Shown piece after piece: positions 24,045 to 32,454 of a DNA stretch of 64,000 bases (position 1 is the stretch's first letter; the number at the start of each line of letters is the position of its first letter). This DNA is from Candidatus Bathyarchaeota archaeon (GTDB lineage: Archaea > Thermoproteota > Bathyarchaeia > Bathyarchaeales > Bathycorpusculaceae). A program made the translations under genes and the position numbers. The notes beneath the pieces are model-generated. The model did no database searches. It was given only the letters and a program-made list of their open reading frames with translations, and was not told the origin of the DNA. The stretch is taken from positions 62,001 through 126,000 of the forward strand of contig JACAEK010000024.1 of the NCBI GenBank assembly GCA_013388895.1. The letters run 5' to 3'.

Positions 24045-24515
24045 TTACGAACACCTAGATTTAAATTTTCGTGATGCAAACATTGCGAAAACTGCGCTGA
24101 GAATGAATGTTAGTAGCAGAAAGGATGTCGGAAATTCTGGGATCTGAAAAGGCGCACTCCATGCGCTGTAATCATCAACTATGCAACAGGCGCGAACTTG
24201 GGCTGAGGGGGTTCCTTCAACTGGTCCAATATTACATGGATAAGTGAACGTCTCAGTGGTTTGAACTAAATCGAAGATATGGTTAGTCCCACTGACGTTT
24301 ACTTCAATTCTATTTACGCGATGTGCAACTAGCACTGGTGTATGATATACCGTAACATTTACAATGACATCGCTATCGCTTTGCCAAACAAGCACATTCT
24401 GAATTACTGGAACAATTGCGTGGGTTGGCTCTGCAAAACTGGTACACAGTGAAACAAAAAGGGACAAGAGCAAGACGTAGGACAATTTTTTCTCTCTGTT
24501 CAATTCTGTTTTCAC
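24045..24515 (-). CDS. secreted protein with PEF-CTERM-like anchor
   Basis: The 156-residue protein begins with a signal peptide (basic EKK, hydrophobic YVLLLSLFVSLCTSFA). A mature beta-rich domain with two cysteines follows. It ends in IPEFPTSFLLLTFILSAVF and the basic RKFK. That tripartite end (PEFP motif, membrane helix, basic cluster) is the archaeosortase substrate signature known as PEF-CTERM. The protein would be exported and anchored to the outer face of the membrane. No archaeosortase gene is in the window. Confidence 0.75.
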   Translation of the reverse strand: MKTELNREKKLSYVLLLSLFVSLCTSFAEPTHAIVPVIQNVLVWQSDSDVIVNVTVYHTPVLVAHRVNRIEVNVSGTNHIFDLVQTTETFTYPCNIGPVEGTPSAQVRACCIVDDYSAWSAPFQIPEFPTSFLLLTFILSAVFAMFASRKFKSRCS

Positions 24516-24582
24516 CTCAAGTAACTATAACATGTTATTGTGTCGTTATCATTAAGTGTTTTTCTCTTTTCGTTTTTTGCTT

Positions 24583-25020
24583 TCAGCCACCTTTCCTGAA
24601 TATTCGTTTGTGCTGTTGCATCATGCACTTATCCATGATCACCGTTAAACCAGCCTTTCTGGCTTTTTCCGCCGCTTCCTCATTGATTATTCCAAGCTGC
24701 ATCCAAACCACAAAAGGAACGCCATACTTTCTCTTTAGCTGAATTGCTTGCTCAATTATGGGCACGACTTCTGCAGAAGGTCTGAAAATGTCGACAACTT
24801 CTATGGTTCTCTGCGTTTCGGCTGGCATGTCTAAGAGGCTTTTGTAACTTTTTTCGCCCAAGATTTCGTCTGCGGTTGGATTGACTGGTATTATGTGGAA
24901 ACCATGATTCTTCAAATAATTGCCCACTCTGTAGCTGTCTTTTGAAGGGTCTCGCGATAAGCCGACGACGGCCACAGTCTTGTATTTTGTCAATATTTCC
25001 TTTGCTTCATTTAGGCTCAA
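24583..25020 (-). CDS. CoA-binding-domain protein (YccU-like)
   Basis: The 145-residue protein is a single Rossmann CoA-binding domain of the succinyl-CoA synthetase type. It has VAVVGLSRDPSKDSYRVGNYL near residue 17 and HIIPVNPTADEILG near residue 42. VVDIFRPSAEVVPII and VWMQLGIINEEA follow. Stand-alone members of the YccU family bind nucleotides or CoA and have no proven role. The gene is monocistronic or paired with the membrane gene at 25051. Confidence 0.92.
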   Translation of the reverse strand: MSLNEAKEILTKYKTVAVVGLSRDPSKDSYRVGNYLKNHGFHIIPVNPTADEILGEKSYKSLLDMPAETQRTIEVVDIFRPSAEVVPIIEQAIQLKRKYGVPFVVWMQLGIINEEAAEKARKAGLTVIMDKCMMQQHKRIFRKGG

Positions 25021-25050
25021 TTCTCAAACCTCTAGTAAAGAGAAAATGGT

Positions 25051-25467
25051 TTAGATTGTTATTATTCCGTATAATCCTGCATACAGTAAAATGCCTAAGA
25101 CTAAAGCTATGAGCCAAAGAAGTATAGTTATGCGCATCACTATTTTCCTTCTTATACACGATTGCATCTTCTTCTGCACGCCCCAAGCGACGACCAAGAA
25201 CAGGCCAAGAATTTCGGCTATCCCACCCAAAATTCCATGCGTCAAAGACACCACCTTCAAAGGAGAGTCCAGGACTGTAAAATCAAAAGCCACGAAAGAA
25301 GGCCACATAACGAGGAAGAAGGAAACTGCATTAAGGACAACAGCAATCAACATTGTGCTTCCATGAAAAACAAATTTGCCCCTCTGCTTGTAGAAAAGAC
25401 CAACAGACAAAACTCCAAGAATGACGAATTGCAGTACAAAGTTCACATCAGCTATCCACAAAGCCAT
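25051..25467 (-). CDS. four-helix membrane protein, DUF420-like
   Basis: The 138-residue protein has four or five membrane segments. Histidines sit at helix starts (KFVFHGSTMLIAV near residue 31 and SLTHGILGGIAEILGL near residue 75). This arrangement resembles DUF420/CtaM-type membrane proteins. Haem or metal binding is possible but not shown. It ends 30 bases upstream of the CoA-binding gene in the same direction. Confidence 0.6.
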   Translation of the reverse strand: MALWIADVNFVLQFVILGVLSVGLFYKQRGKFVFHGSTMLIAVVLNAVSFFLVMWPSFVAFDFTVLDSPLKVVSLTHGILGGIAEILGLFLVVAWGVQKKMQSCIRRKIVMRITILLWLIALVLGILLYAGLYGIITI

Positions 25468-25628
25468 AGGGTTCTACCACGACTCTAGGAATTAAGCTTC
25501 ATACGTATAAAAGATTTCACTTTAACTTATCTCTCCCCACACTCAAAGAGTCGTTTCGCAGAGAGCCTTAAAAGCAAAACAAGGCAGAGCCTGATGATTG
25601 CACACATCCCAATTGGAGGTACCCATTA

Positions 25629-25766
25629 ATGGAGCATTGTAAAAACCCGTGGAATAAGGAATGCAAAAACAACGAGATTGAACTTTACATCCTCTTCAGA
25701 GGAGCAAGACTGCCAATCTGCAGGCGATGCTGGAGTAAACTAGCGGATAAAGAAGTGGAATGGTGA
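25629..25766 (+). CDS. 45-residue zinc-ribbon microprotein
   Basis: ATG 25629 follows GGAGGT at a nine-base gap. The peptide carries C4, C12, C31 and C34, a C-x7-C plus C-x2-C pattern expected to hold one zinc ion. A hydrophobic IELYILFRGARLP lies between the pairs. Such tiny zinc fingers occur widely in archaea and often assist nucleic-acid or protein contacts. The next gene begins seven bases after its stop and is likely co-transcribed. Confidence 0.78.
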   Translation: MEHCKNPWNKECKNNEIELYILFRGARLPICRRCWSKLADKEVEW

Positions 25767-25773
25767 AAACGCA

Positions 25774-26019
25774 GTGGAAAGATTCAACATGAACATGGCG
25801 AAGTCGTTTCTTGGAAAAAACGTGAATGTGCACTTGAAAGACGGTTCAGTGATAGTAAACGTTCAATTTTCTGAGCTTCTGAGAGACGAGTTCAGCAGAG
25901 AGGCTTTCATTAGATGTGTAGCGTATGGAAAAGAAAACGAGTTCAAAATACCGCTAAGAAGCATCGCATGGGCAGAGCAGCTAAATCTAAACCTATTTTT
26001 GACCTGCGACAGAAACTAG
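25774..26019 (+). CDS. small beta-rich hypothetical protein
   Basis: The 81-residue protein, from GTG 25774 with GGTGA seven bases upstream, reads as a small barrel. NVNVHLKDGSVIVNVQFSEL is followed by EAFIRCVAYGKENEFKIPL and RSIAWAEQL. The strand pattern and the LKDG turn resemble an Sm/LSm-like fold, but the similarity is weak and untested. It is linked to the zinc-ribbon gene in front of it. ATG 25789 is an alternative start. Confidence 0.6.
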   Translation: MERFNMNMAKSFLGKNVNVHLKDGSVIVNVQFSELLRDEFSREAFIRCVAYGKENEFKIPLRSIAWAEQLNLNLFLTCDRN

Positions 26020-26120
26020 CAATTGTGAGATACCAAATCGGTAAGCCTAAATCGTTTTTACATGAAGGTAGCAAACAGTCTTAAATAGCACATGGCAAAT
26101 TCTCTCAAACGGTGAAATAA

Positions 26121-27119
26121 ATGCCTTGCACAGTTATAGCTGGATCATTCTGGGGAGATGAAGGCAAAGGGAAAATAATCTCCTATTTGGCTTTGAAGGA
26201 TAAGTTGGACTATTGCGTTAGAACAGGCTCAGTCAACGCCGCGCATACTGTCTGGTTCCAGGGCAACCGTTACGCATTGCATATGGTTCCTGCAGCTTTC
26301 GTCTACGAAAAATGTCGCTTGCTAATCGGCGCCGGCGCAAATGTTAACGTTGCAAAATTCTTTGAAGAAATTGAAGCCACAAAAGTGAAAAATCGCATTG
26401 GCATTGACCAGCAAGCATCTATAATCGAAGAAAAACATTCAACTCAAGACAAAACAAACACACATCTAAAAGGACTAGGCACGACTGGATGGGGAGTGGG
26501 ACCCGCAGTAGAGGAACGCGTTCGTAGAACAGCGAAACTTGCAAAAGACATCCCAGAACTTAAGCCGTATTTGACAGATGTGGCAACCGAAGTTAACAGC
26601 GCAATGGACGCTGGCAAAAAAGTTCTTTTAGAAGGAACTCAGGGCGTTATGCTCTCACTTTTCCACGGAACATACCCATACGTAACAAGCAGAGATACAA
26701 GCGCCTCAGCTATATGCTCAGAAGCAGGTGTGGGTCCAACAAAAATCAACAATGTCCTAGTAGTGTTCAAATCCTTCATAACAAGAGTTGGCACAGGACC
26801 CCTACCAAGCGAATTATCAAAGGAGGAAGCAGTGAAGCGTGGATGGTTCGAAACCGCCGCTGGAACGGGTCGTGAAAGACGTTCTGCACCTTTCAATTTT
26901 GAACTGGCAAAAAAAGCAGTAATGCTCAACAGCGCAACTGAAGCTGCCCTCACAAAGCTTGATGTGCTCTATCCTGAATGCAAAGGCGCAAGAACGTATG
27001 ATGCGCTCTCTAATGAAGTCAAACGATTTGTTGGTGAGATTGAGAAGCACACAGGAATTTCTGTCGTATTGATCGGCACGGGACCAGAAGCACTTGACAT
27101 AATCGATAGAAGAAAATGA
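26121..27119 (+). CDS. purA: adenylosuccinate synthetase
   Basis: The 332-residue enzyme condenses IMP and aspartate with GTP to adenylosuccinate in AMP synthesis. It shows the P-loop-like GSFWGDEGKGK (residues 8-18, catalytic Asp13), His42 in NAAHT, and LEGTQGVMLSLFHGTYPYVTSRDT near residue 170. AAGTGRERRSAPF and TKLDVL (base recognition) follow. The length is the short archaeal form, about 90 residues below bacterial enzymes. GGTGA lies eight bases before the ATG. It is monocistronic. Confidence 0.96.
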   Translation: MPCTVIAGSFWGDEGKGKIISYLALKDKLDYCVRTGSVNAAHTVWFQGNRYALHMVPAAFVYEKCRLLIGAGANVNVAKFFEEIEATKVKNRIGIDQQASIIEEKHSTQDKTNTHLKGLGTTGWGVGPAVEERVRRTAKLAKDIPELKPYLTDVATEVNSAMDAGKKVLLEGTQGVMLSLFHGTYPYVTSRDTSASAICSEAGVGPTKINNVLVVFKSFITRVGTGPLPSELSKEEAVKRGWFETAAGTGRERRSAPFNFELAKKAVMLNSATEAALTKLDVLYPECKGARTYDALSNEVKRFVGEIEKHTGISVVLIGTGPEALDIIDRRK

Positions 27120-27295
27120 AACCTTACCATGAACAGCTACGCGTAACGCTTGTCTATTTAGATTAGAAAAAAGAAAGAATGCTAAAATGGCACACTAACA
27201 TTTCCGCGCATGTCTGTTTTTGTATAGAAAAGCATAAAGTTATCATTGCCAAAAAAGCTAATTTAAAAAAGATTTGAACAGCTAAGGCGTATTAA

Positions 27296-28486
27296 ATGCT
27301 AAGCAGAACAAGCTATCAAAGAATACTGAGACTAGGCTTTCCATTTGAAGTGTTAAACCGAGACTTAAGGTTGATTTTTGCTTCTAACTTAATCGGTTCT
27401 TTCGGAGACGGCCTTTATTCGTATCTTCTACCTTACTACATGACCAAAAACCTCAACGCAACCGCTGTGGAAGTTGGAATACTGTACGCGGTAGTAAGCC
27501 TCGTTGCGGCTTCAACACTGCTCTTGGCAGGGATGCTTGCAGATAGGTACGACCGCAAGAAAATTATGATTGCAGGCTGGATTGCATGGATACCGGCGCC
27601 GCTGATTTTCTCTTTTGCCAGCAATTGGGTTCAAATGTTGCCGGGGATGGTTTTATGGGGCTTTTGGCTTGGCGGACCAACAACCACAGCCTACGTAGTA
27701 ACAACTGCAGACAAAAAACAGTTAACCTTAACTTTTACTGCAATTTCTTCAGCTTGGTCTGTCGGATACATTTTTTCGCCAGCCCTAGGCGGTTACTTAG
27801 CAGGCACAATGGGCATGCAAATCGTTTTCTATTCAGCCTTCACCTTTTACGCATTAGCTGCTTTCTTCCTCACTTTTGTGCAAAGTCAGAAAGCGGAAGG
27901 CTACACGCAGAAATCCTCAAAAGAACAGTACTCACTACTCAAGCTTTTGAGAACAAGAGAACTACTCATGTTCTCAGCTTTTTTCGCCGCAATAATGTTC
28001 GTTGTAATGATGTTCCGTCCCTTCGTTCCCGAGTTTCTCGGGGATGTATATCACTACGGCGACTTTGAAATAGGCATTTTAGGCTCAATCTCCTTTTTCG
28101 GTTCAGCAGTTTTAGGAATCCTTTTAGGTAGACTTGGAGACAAGTGGAAGAAATCCTATGCACTTTCTATTTCAATGGCACTCTGCAGTTTTACACTAAT
28201 TCTACTCTTAATCTTTAACAGTTTTCCAATCTTGACAATCGCATTTTTCCTGACAGGAGGCTCTTACATAACATGGTCCTTAATGAGCGCCATAATTGGA
28301 CCTTCAGCACCAGAATCGGTTAGAGCTAGGTGGGTGTCTATACCGCAAACAATAAGCATGTTCTGCTCCTTCGTAGCACCATATTTAGGCGGAATCCTTT
28401 ACGACATTTCGCCCCAATACTTATTCATCACAGCTATCGCGGCAACGGCTCTGATGGCACTTCTAGTTTCTCTCACCAAGAATTAA
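27296..28486 (+). CDS. MFS transporter
   Basis: The 396-residue protein has about 12 membrane segments in two halves. The loop 2-3 signature LADRYDRKKIM lies near residue 81 and a related RLGDKWKK near residue 279. Drug-efflux or sugar-transport substrates are both possible; nothing here decides. The first 25 residues (NRDLRLIFASNLIGSFGDGL) are typical of the family. Its end overlaps the convergent HtrA gene by 24 bases. Confidence 0.92.
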   Translation: MLSRTSYQRILRLGFPFEVLNRDLRLIFASNLIGSFGDGLYSYLLPYYMTKNLNATAVEVGILYAVVSLVAASTLLLAGMLADRYDRKKIMIAGWIAWIPAPLIFSFASNWVQMLPGMVLWGFWLGGPTTTAYVVTTADKKQLTLTFTAISSAWSVGYIFSPALGGYLAGTMGMQIVFYSAFTFYALAAFFLTFVQSQKAEGYTQKSSKEQYSLLKLLRTRELLMFSAFFAAIMFVVMMFRPFVPEFLGDVYHYGDFEIGILGSISFFGSAVLGILLGRLGDKWKKSYALSISMALCSFTLILLLIFNSFPILTIAFFLTGGSYITWSLMSAIIGPSAPESVRARWVSIPQTISMFCSFVAPYLGGILYDISPQYLFITAIAATALMALLVSLTKN

Positions 28487-29575
28487 CTCTATAGGAGGCA
28501 AAGTATCGCCGCCTCTGATAACCGTCAAAGTTATGACGTCGCCTGGACTCTTGTAACGTTCTAAATAAATGATCAAGTCTTCAGCACGCTTAACGGATAA
28601 TCCATCCACTTCGGTTATGACATCGCCAATTTGCAAGCCTGCTGCTGCGGCCGGGCTGGGAATTGTGATATCAACTATGAGAAATCCACCAATGTAGTTA
28701 GGGTCATAATATGTTCCCATATACGGATGGCTATAATGCCCTGTCGCGATTATTGAAGGCACGACGCGACTTATCAGCGACTCAGGAACCGCATAACCTA
28801 TGCCAATAAAACCGCTCACGTTACCAGCAGTTTCTATGGCAAATGTTACACCAACAACCAAGCCAAAACTATTAAGCAGTGGTCCGCCTGAATTGCCTGG
28901 ATTCACAGCAGCATCGAATTGAATCACGTCAGCTATCGAGTAATTTCCCCAAGGTTCTGGCACTCCCAAATCGCCTAACCGCAGAACTCTGCTCAGTTGG
29001 CTTACGATTCCAGCCGTCATGGAGCTACTTAAGCCGAACGGGTTTCCAATGGCGTAAATGGGTTCGCCAACCATCAGCTGCGTAGAGTTGCCTAACTGTA
29101 AGGGCTGCGCTTCTTTCGGCAATACGTTTTCGTCCACTTTTATTACTGAAAGGTCGCTGTAGACGTCGCCTCCTATAAATTGCGCAGTAGCTACTGTTCC
29201 GTTCAAGAAGGCTACGCTGATTGTGCCTTCGCTCCCATCCACCACATGGTTGTTCGTGACTATATGTCCAACTGCGTCATATAGAAAGCCGGAACCAGTT
29301 TTGTCTCCAGCCGTAATTATCACCACAGAGCATTTTGTGCTATTGTAGATTTGAACTGCTGTTAAGCCTACCGTTTGATTCACATGTAAAGCGTCTATTA
29401 GCCCTTGAAGCTGATCCATCTGAGCGGAAAGATTTACATAATCATTTTGCAAGGCTGTAAAATCTGCTTTTAAGTCAAAATATATGAGGGCAAAGCCTCC
29501 AGCAAGTCCAACAGTGATAATAAGCATTAAGGCCAAAAGTTTCTTGTCCAAGCCTATTCCGTATGTTTCTCCCAC
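28463..29575 (-). CDS. HtrA/DegP-type serine protease with PDZ domain
   Basis: The 370-residue protein has one N-terminal membrane helix (about residues 12-32). A coiled linker (residues 35-64) and a trypsin-like domain follow. The triad is His110 in TNNHVVDG, Asp141 in YSDLSVIKV and Ser229 in NPGNSGGPLL. A PDZ domain (about residues 285-365) begins near PYMGTYYD and includes AAGLQIGDVITEVDG. It would act outside the cytoplasmic membrane in quality control of exported proteins. It is convergent with the MFS gene. Confidence 0.95.
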   Translation of the reverse strand: MGETYGIGLDKKLLALMLIITVGLAGGFALIYFDLKADFTALQNDYVNLSAQMDQLQGLIDALHVNQTVGLTAVQIYNSTKCSVVIITAGDKTGSGFLYDAVGHIVTNNHVVDGSEGTISVAFLNGTVATAQFIGGDVYSDLSVIKVDENVLPKEAQPLQLGNSTQLMVGEPIYAIGNPFGLSSSMTAGIVSQLSRVLRLGDLGVPEPWGNYSIADVIQFDAAVNPGNSGGPLLNSFGLVVGVTFAIETAGNVSGFIGIGYAVPESLISRVVPSIIATGHYSHPYMGTYYDPNYIGGFLIVDITIPSPAAAAGLQIGDVITEVDGLSVKRAEDLIIYLERYKSPGDVITLTVIRGGDTLPPIELILGERN

Positions 29576-29656
29576 AATTAATACCTCTCTTTAGAGTTTA
29601 TCCTAGTAACACTCCCATAAAAACTTGACAAAAATTCCTGTTGCAATAGTATTGAA

Positions 29657-29731
29657 TGGGGCTGCCCGGATTTGAACCGGGGTCTATAGAGCCCAAGTCT
29701 ACAAGCCTAGACCAAACTAGCCGACAGCCCC
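29657..29731 (-). tRNA. tRNA-Pro (TGG)
   Basis: From 29731: acceptor GGGGCTG/CAGCCCC, discriminator A at 29657, D arm GGCT...GGCT, T arm CCCGG-TTCAAAT-CCGGG. The anticodon arm GTAGA-CTTGGGC-TCTAT has anticodon TGG. There is no intron and no encoded CCA. Confidence 0.94.
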
Positions 29732-29765
29732 TCTTGGGTTTTGTTTGCAAAATAGAGATTTAGAA

Positions 29766-29779
29766 GATAAATTTAAAAC
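29766..29779 (-). promoter_or_regulatory. TATA-like element for tRNA-Pro
   Basis: The minus-strand TTTTAAATTTATC lies about 35-48 bases upstream of the tRNA 5' end. Confidence 0.4.
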
Positions 29780-29811
29780 ATTCTCTCAAAGAAAAAATAT
29801 ACGAAATTTTG

Positions 29812-30153
29812 CTAATGCTTTTTGACGCTGCATTGAAGTACTTTCGGGCAGACTAGACACTCATCGGGTATTGAGCCGTCTTTGGGAATGGCGTTCAGAA
29901 GCCCAAAGTAGTGGACACATTTTGCTGGCGAATCGAAAACTTTTGGATATTCAGTAGGTTTGACATGCACTATTTTCATGTCTTCTACCAAAATGTCTAG
30001 TTTTGAACTGCAGTATGGACACGCATAATATGTTTCTCTTGGCATGACAGTTGCATCAGTCAAAACTGCAGGCTTGTCGAATGATTTTCCACATCCTTTG
30101 TAGGGACATTTTAGTTTTTCGTCGTGAATGTGAATGTGGAAAGATGGTGGCAT
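29812..30153 (-). CDS. cysteine-rich zinc-binding protein of unknown function
   Basis: From ATG 30153 (TGAGGA eight bases upstream) the 113-residue protein has three cysteine groups: CPYKGCGKSF, YACPYCSSKLD, and CVHYFG with ECLVCPKVLQC near the end. The first resembles a C2H2-like finger with HIHIHDEK before it. The last could hold an iron-sulfur cluster or zinc. No family is recognised. It lies alone between two tRNA genes. Confidence 0.7.
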   Translation of the reverse strand: MPPSFHIHIHDEKLKCPYKGCGKSFDKPAVLTDATVMPRETYYACPYCSSKLDILVEDMKIVHVKPTEYPKVFDSPAKCVHYFGLLNAIPKDGSIPDECLVCPKVLQCSVKKH

Positions 30154-30259
30154 AGGCTTTATCCTCACGTGTTACTTCTAATAATTATCGTTCATCTTAA
30201 TATTTAATAAACATTTCTGTCCCCATGCAGAACAAAAATACACATTTACTTGCATAAGA

Positions 30260-30333
30260 AGCCTCGGCCGGGCTTTGAACCCGGGGCCTGCGGTTTACGA
30301 GACCGCCGCTCTACCAGGCTGAGCTACCGAGGC
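30260..30333 (-). tRNA. tRNA-Thr (CGT)
   Basis: From 30333: acceptor GCCTCGG/CCGAGGC, discriminator T at 30260, D arm GCTC...GAGC, T arm CCGGG-TTCAAAG-CCCGG. The anticodon arm GCGGT-CTCGTAA-ACCGC has anticodon CGT. No intron is present. Discriminator U fits archaeal tRNA-Thr. Confidence 0.95.
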
Positions 30334-30360
30334 TCGTCAGTATCAGTTTTTCATAGAACA

Positions 30361-30372
30361 CCTATTTAAGCA
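30361..30372 (-). promoter_or_regulatory. TATA-like element for tRNA-Thr
   Basis: The minus-strand TGCTTAAATAGG lies 28-39 bases upstream of the tRNA 5' end, at the spacing expected of an archaeal TATA box. Confidence 0.5.
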
Positions 30373-30456
30373 GACACAGAGGCAGTTTACATATGCGCAA
30401 CACTAACGCATAAGAATACAACTTAAACAAAACCAAATAGTGCGTGAAAAGCCAAG

Positions 30457-31368
30457 ATGAATCTTAAACGGTTAGAGTTTACTCTTACAACCAAGTGCAA
30501 CTCACAATGCATACACTGTCAAGCATGTGCCTCTCCGTTAGGGAACGAAGTTATGCAAGTCAAAGATGCACACAATTATCTGACTGAAGCCGTAGCCGTT
30601 TCACGTCTTAAATCCTTCATGATATTCGGCGGAGAGCCAATGCTCTATCCCGACCGAACAATAACCATATTCAAAAAGGCAAAGGCGCTAAAAATTCCAG
30701 AAATTGAAATGTTAACAAATGGCGTATGGGGCAAAGATAAGCAGAAAGCTGAAAAACTTGCCAAGAAGCTTAAGGAAGCCGGATTGAACACTATAGGGAT
30801 AAGCGTTGACGCCTTTCACTTGCCACATATACCCCTTGACTATCCGCGAAACGCTGCGCAAGCCTTATTGGAGGCTGGAATAGAAAAAGTCACATGGAAC
30901 GTTGCACTCGTCGAATCGTTAAACGCGGCAAACAAATACGACGATGAAACTAGGCGGCTGCTGGAAATGCTCAAGCCTGTGAGGATAGCTGCGCATTTTA
31001 CCAAGATTATGCCAGTGGGACGAGCGTTGCAGAACCTACGTCAATACTTTACGCCTATGTCGCTGGAAGGTCCGTGTGGAGGTGAATCGGTGATCGGCAA
31101 TGTGCTGAAGAACCCTGAAAGCATATGTATTGAACCTTCAGGCGAGGTTGAAGTATGTTGGCACTTAGCTATTGGAAACACCAAGAAAAAACCGCTAGGC
31201 AGAATAATAAGCGAATACGAGTGGCGAAGAAACCCCACAATCAAGATTCTTGTAGAAAAGGGACCTATGGGTTTGCTAGAATCTGTTGATAAACAGTTCC
31301 GAAAAACGCAATATGTTGACAAATGCCACTTATGCATAGAAATTAGGAAAAACTTTTCAGCATCATGA
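30457..31368 (+). CDS. radical SAM protein with C-terminal SPASM-like cysteines
   Basis: The 303-residue protein begins with the radical SAM motif CNSQCIHC (C14, C18, C21) that binds the catalytic 4Fe-4S cluster. FGGEPMLYPD near residue 59 is the SAM-binding motif. Near the C-terminus, PCGGESVIG, ICIEPSGEVEVCWHL and DKCHLCIEI provide further cysteines that could bind an auxiliary cluster. Such enzymes modify peptides or cofactors. The substrate is unknown. It has no linked partner gene. Confidence 0.85.
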   Translation: MNLKRLEFTLTTKCNSQCIHCQACASPLGNEVMQVKDAHNYLTEAVAVSRLKSFMIFGGEPMLYPDRTITIFKKAKALKIPEIEMLTNGVWGKDKQKAEKLAKKLKEAGLNTIGISVDAFHLPHIPLDYPRNAAQALLEAGIEKVTWNVALVESLNAANKYDDETRRLLEMLKPVRIAAHFTKIMPVGRALQNLRQYFTPMSLEGPCGGESVIGNVLKNPESICIEPSGEVEVCWHLAIGNTKKKPLGRIISEYEWRRNPTIKILVEKGPMGLLESVDKQFRKTQYVDKCHLCIEIRKNFSAS

Positions 31369-31398
31369 ATTGCCCGAAGTCTATTACTTAATACTCAG

Positions 31399-32349
31399 CT
31401 AAGCCTTATTAATGGGCAGTTGGTATACGATATTTTTTCTTAATGTGCTGAACCCTAATTTTTCGTATAGTTTTACGGCTTCTGTAGGATTCATGTCATC
31501 CACGTAAAGGAGCGCATCTTCCATTTTGTAGGCACTCAATAGGCGCATTGCGTTAAGCATGAGACTTGTGCCTATTCCCTTTCGTCTATGACGTTTTAGA
31601 ACGCCAATGTCCAATATCCACCCATATCTAACGTTTTTCTCTTTGTTTAATCCTTCATCTATTCCAGCCACGACAAAGCCCACTGGTAGACTTTGAAGCA
31701 ATGCAAAAAAGACTGTTTGGTTCTGAAACCATGGCAGTTCCAGAAGCATATACCTAGTTTCTTCGATTGGCTTCGGCCTAAAGTTGAAATGGTCCTTGAA
31801 AACTTCATTGTTTAACCTGTTTATCAATTCAATCTCGTTGTCATCGCTCAATTTCGCTTTTCTAATGCCTATTTCCTTATTTTCTCCAATGTCCAAGGGA
31901 ATCGTGTTCAAATTGCTTCTCATAATACTTGTAGTGCGTATTTGCTTGAATCCGAAACCCTCAAAAATATGCATGCATGCTTTTCTGTCTGTTTGTGCCC
32001 ACGTTTCAGCCACTTTCATTCCTCTCTGCCTTAGGCTTTCTATAGCTTTTTGGACTAGTCGTTTGGCGACGCCATTTCCTCTGAACTTTGGCAAAACGCC
32101 TAACCATTGGATGAAACCTTTCTTTTCTTCTCTTAATTTGTCCACATAGGCGTTTATCATTCCAGCAGTCTCGCCGTTCCATTCTGCCACTAACATTCCA
32201 TCTGTGTTAAAGCTTGGCAATTCTTCCATTTTCTTCATCTCTTCAAGCGTCATTTCTCTAATGTCGTCATAGTCTCCGAAACACGCATTAAAAATGCTAA
32301 CAAACGCCTCTTCATCGAATCCCTTTTTGAAAGGTCGAATGCTGAGCAA
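31399..32349 (-). CDS. tandem GNAT-type acetyltransferase
   Basis: The 316-residue protein contains two GNAT domains. The first (about residues 1-150) has the acetyl-CoA site LGVLPKFRGNGVAKRL. The second (about residues 160-316) has IGVLKRHRRKGIGTSLM. Both include the beta-bulge Q/R-x-x-G-x-G/A pattern. The substrate is unknown. It is divergent from thiL. Confidence 0.88.
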   Translation of the reverse strand: MLSIRPFKKGFDEEAFVSIFNACFGDYDDIREMTLEEMKKMEELPSFNTDGMLVAEWNGETAGMINAYVDKLREEKKGFIQWLGVLPKFRGNGVAKRLVQKAIESLRQRGMKVAETWAQTDRKACMHIFEGFGFKQIRTTSIMRSNLNTIPLDIGENKEIGIRKAKLSDDNEIELINRLNNEVFKDHFNFRPKPIEETRYMLLELPWFQNQTVFFALLQSLPVGFVVAGIDEGLNKEKNVRYGWILDIGVLKRHRRKGIGTSLMLNAMRLLSAYKMEDALLYVDDMNPTEAVKLYEKLGFSTLRKNIVYQLPINKA

Positions 32350-32454
32350 CGCTTTTTACCTCAAAACTTCCATATCAACAATCAATGTGGAGATTTAAAC
32401 ATTACGAATCCAAATTAGGCGACTAAAAAACTTAAAGAACAATCGGGAAATTAA

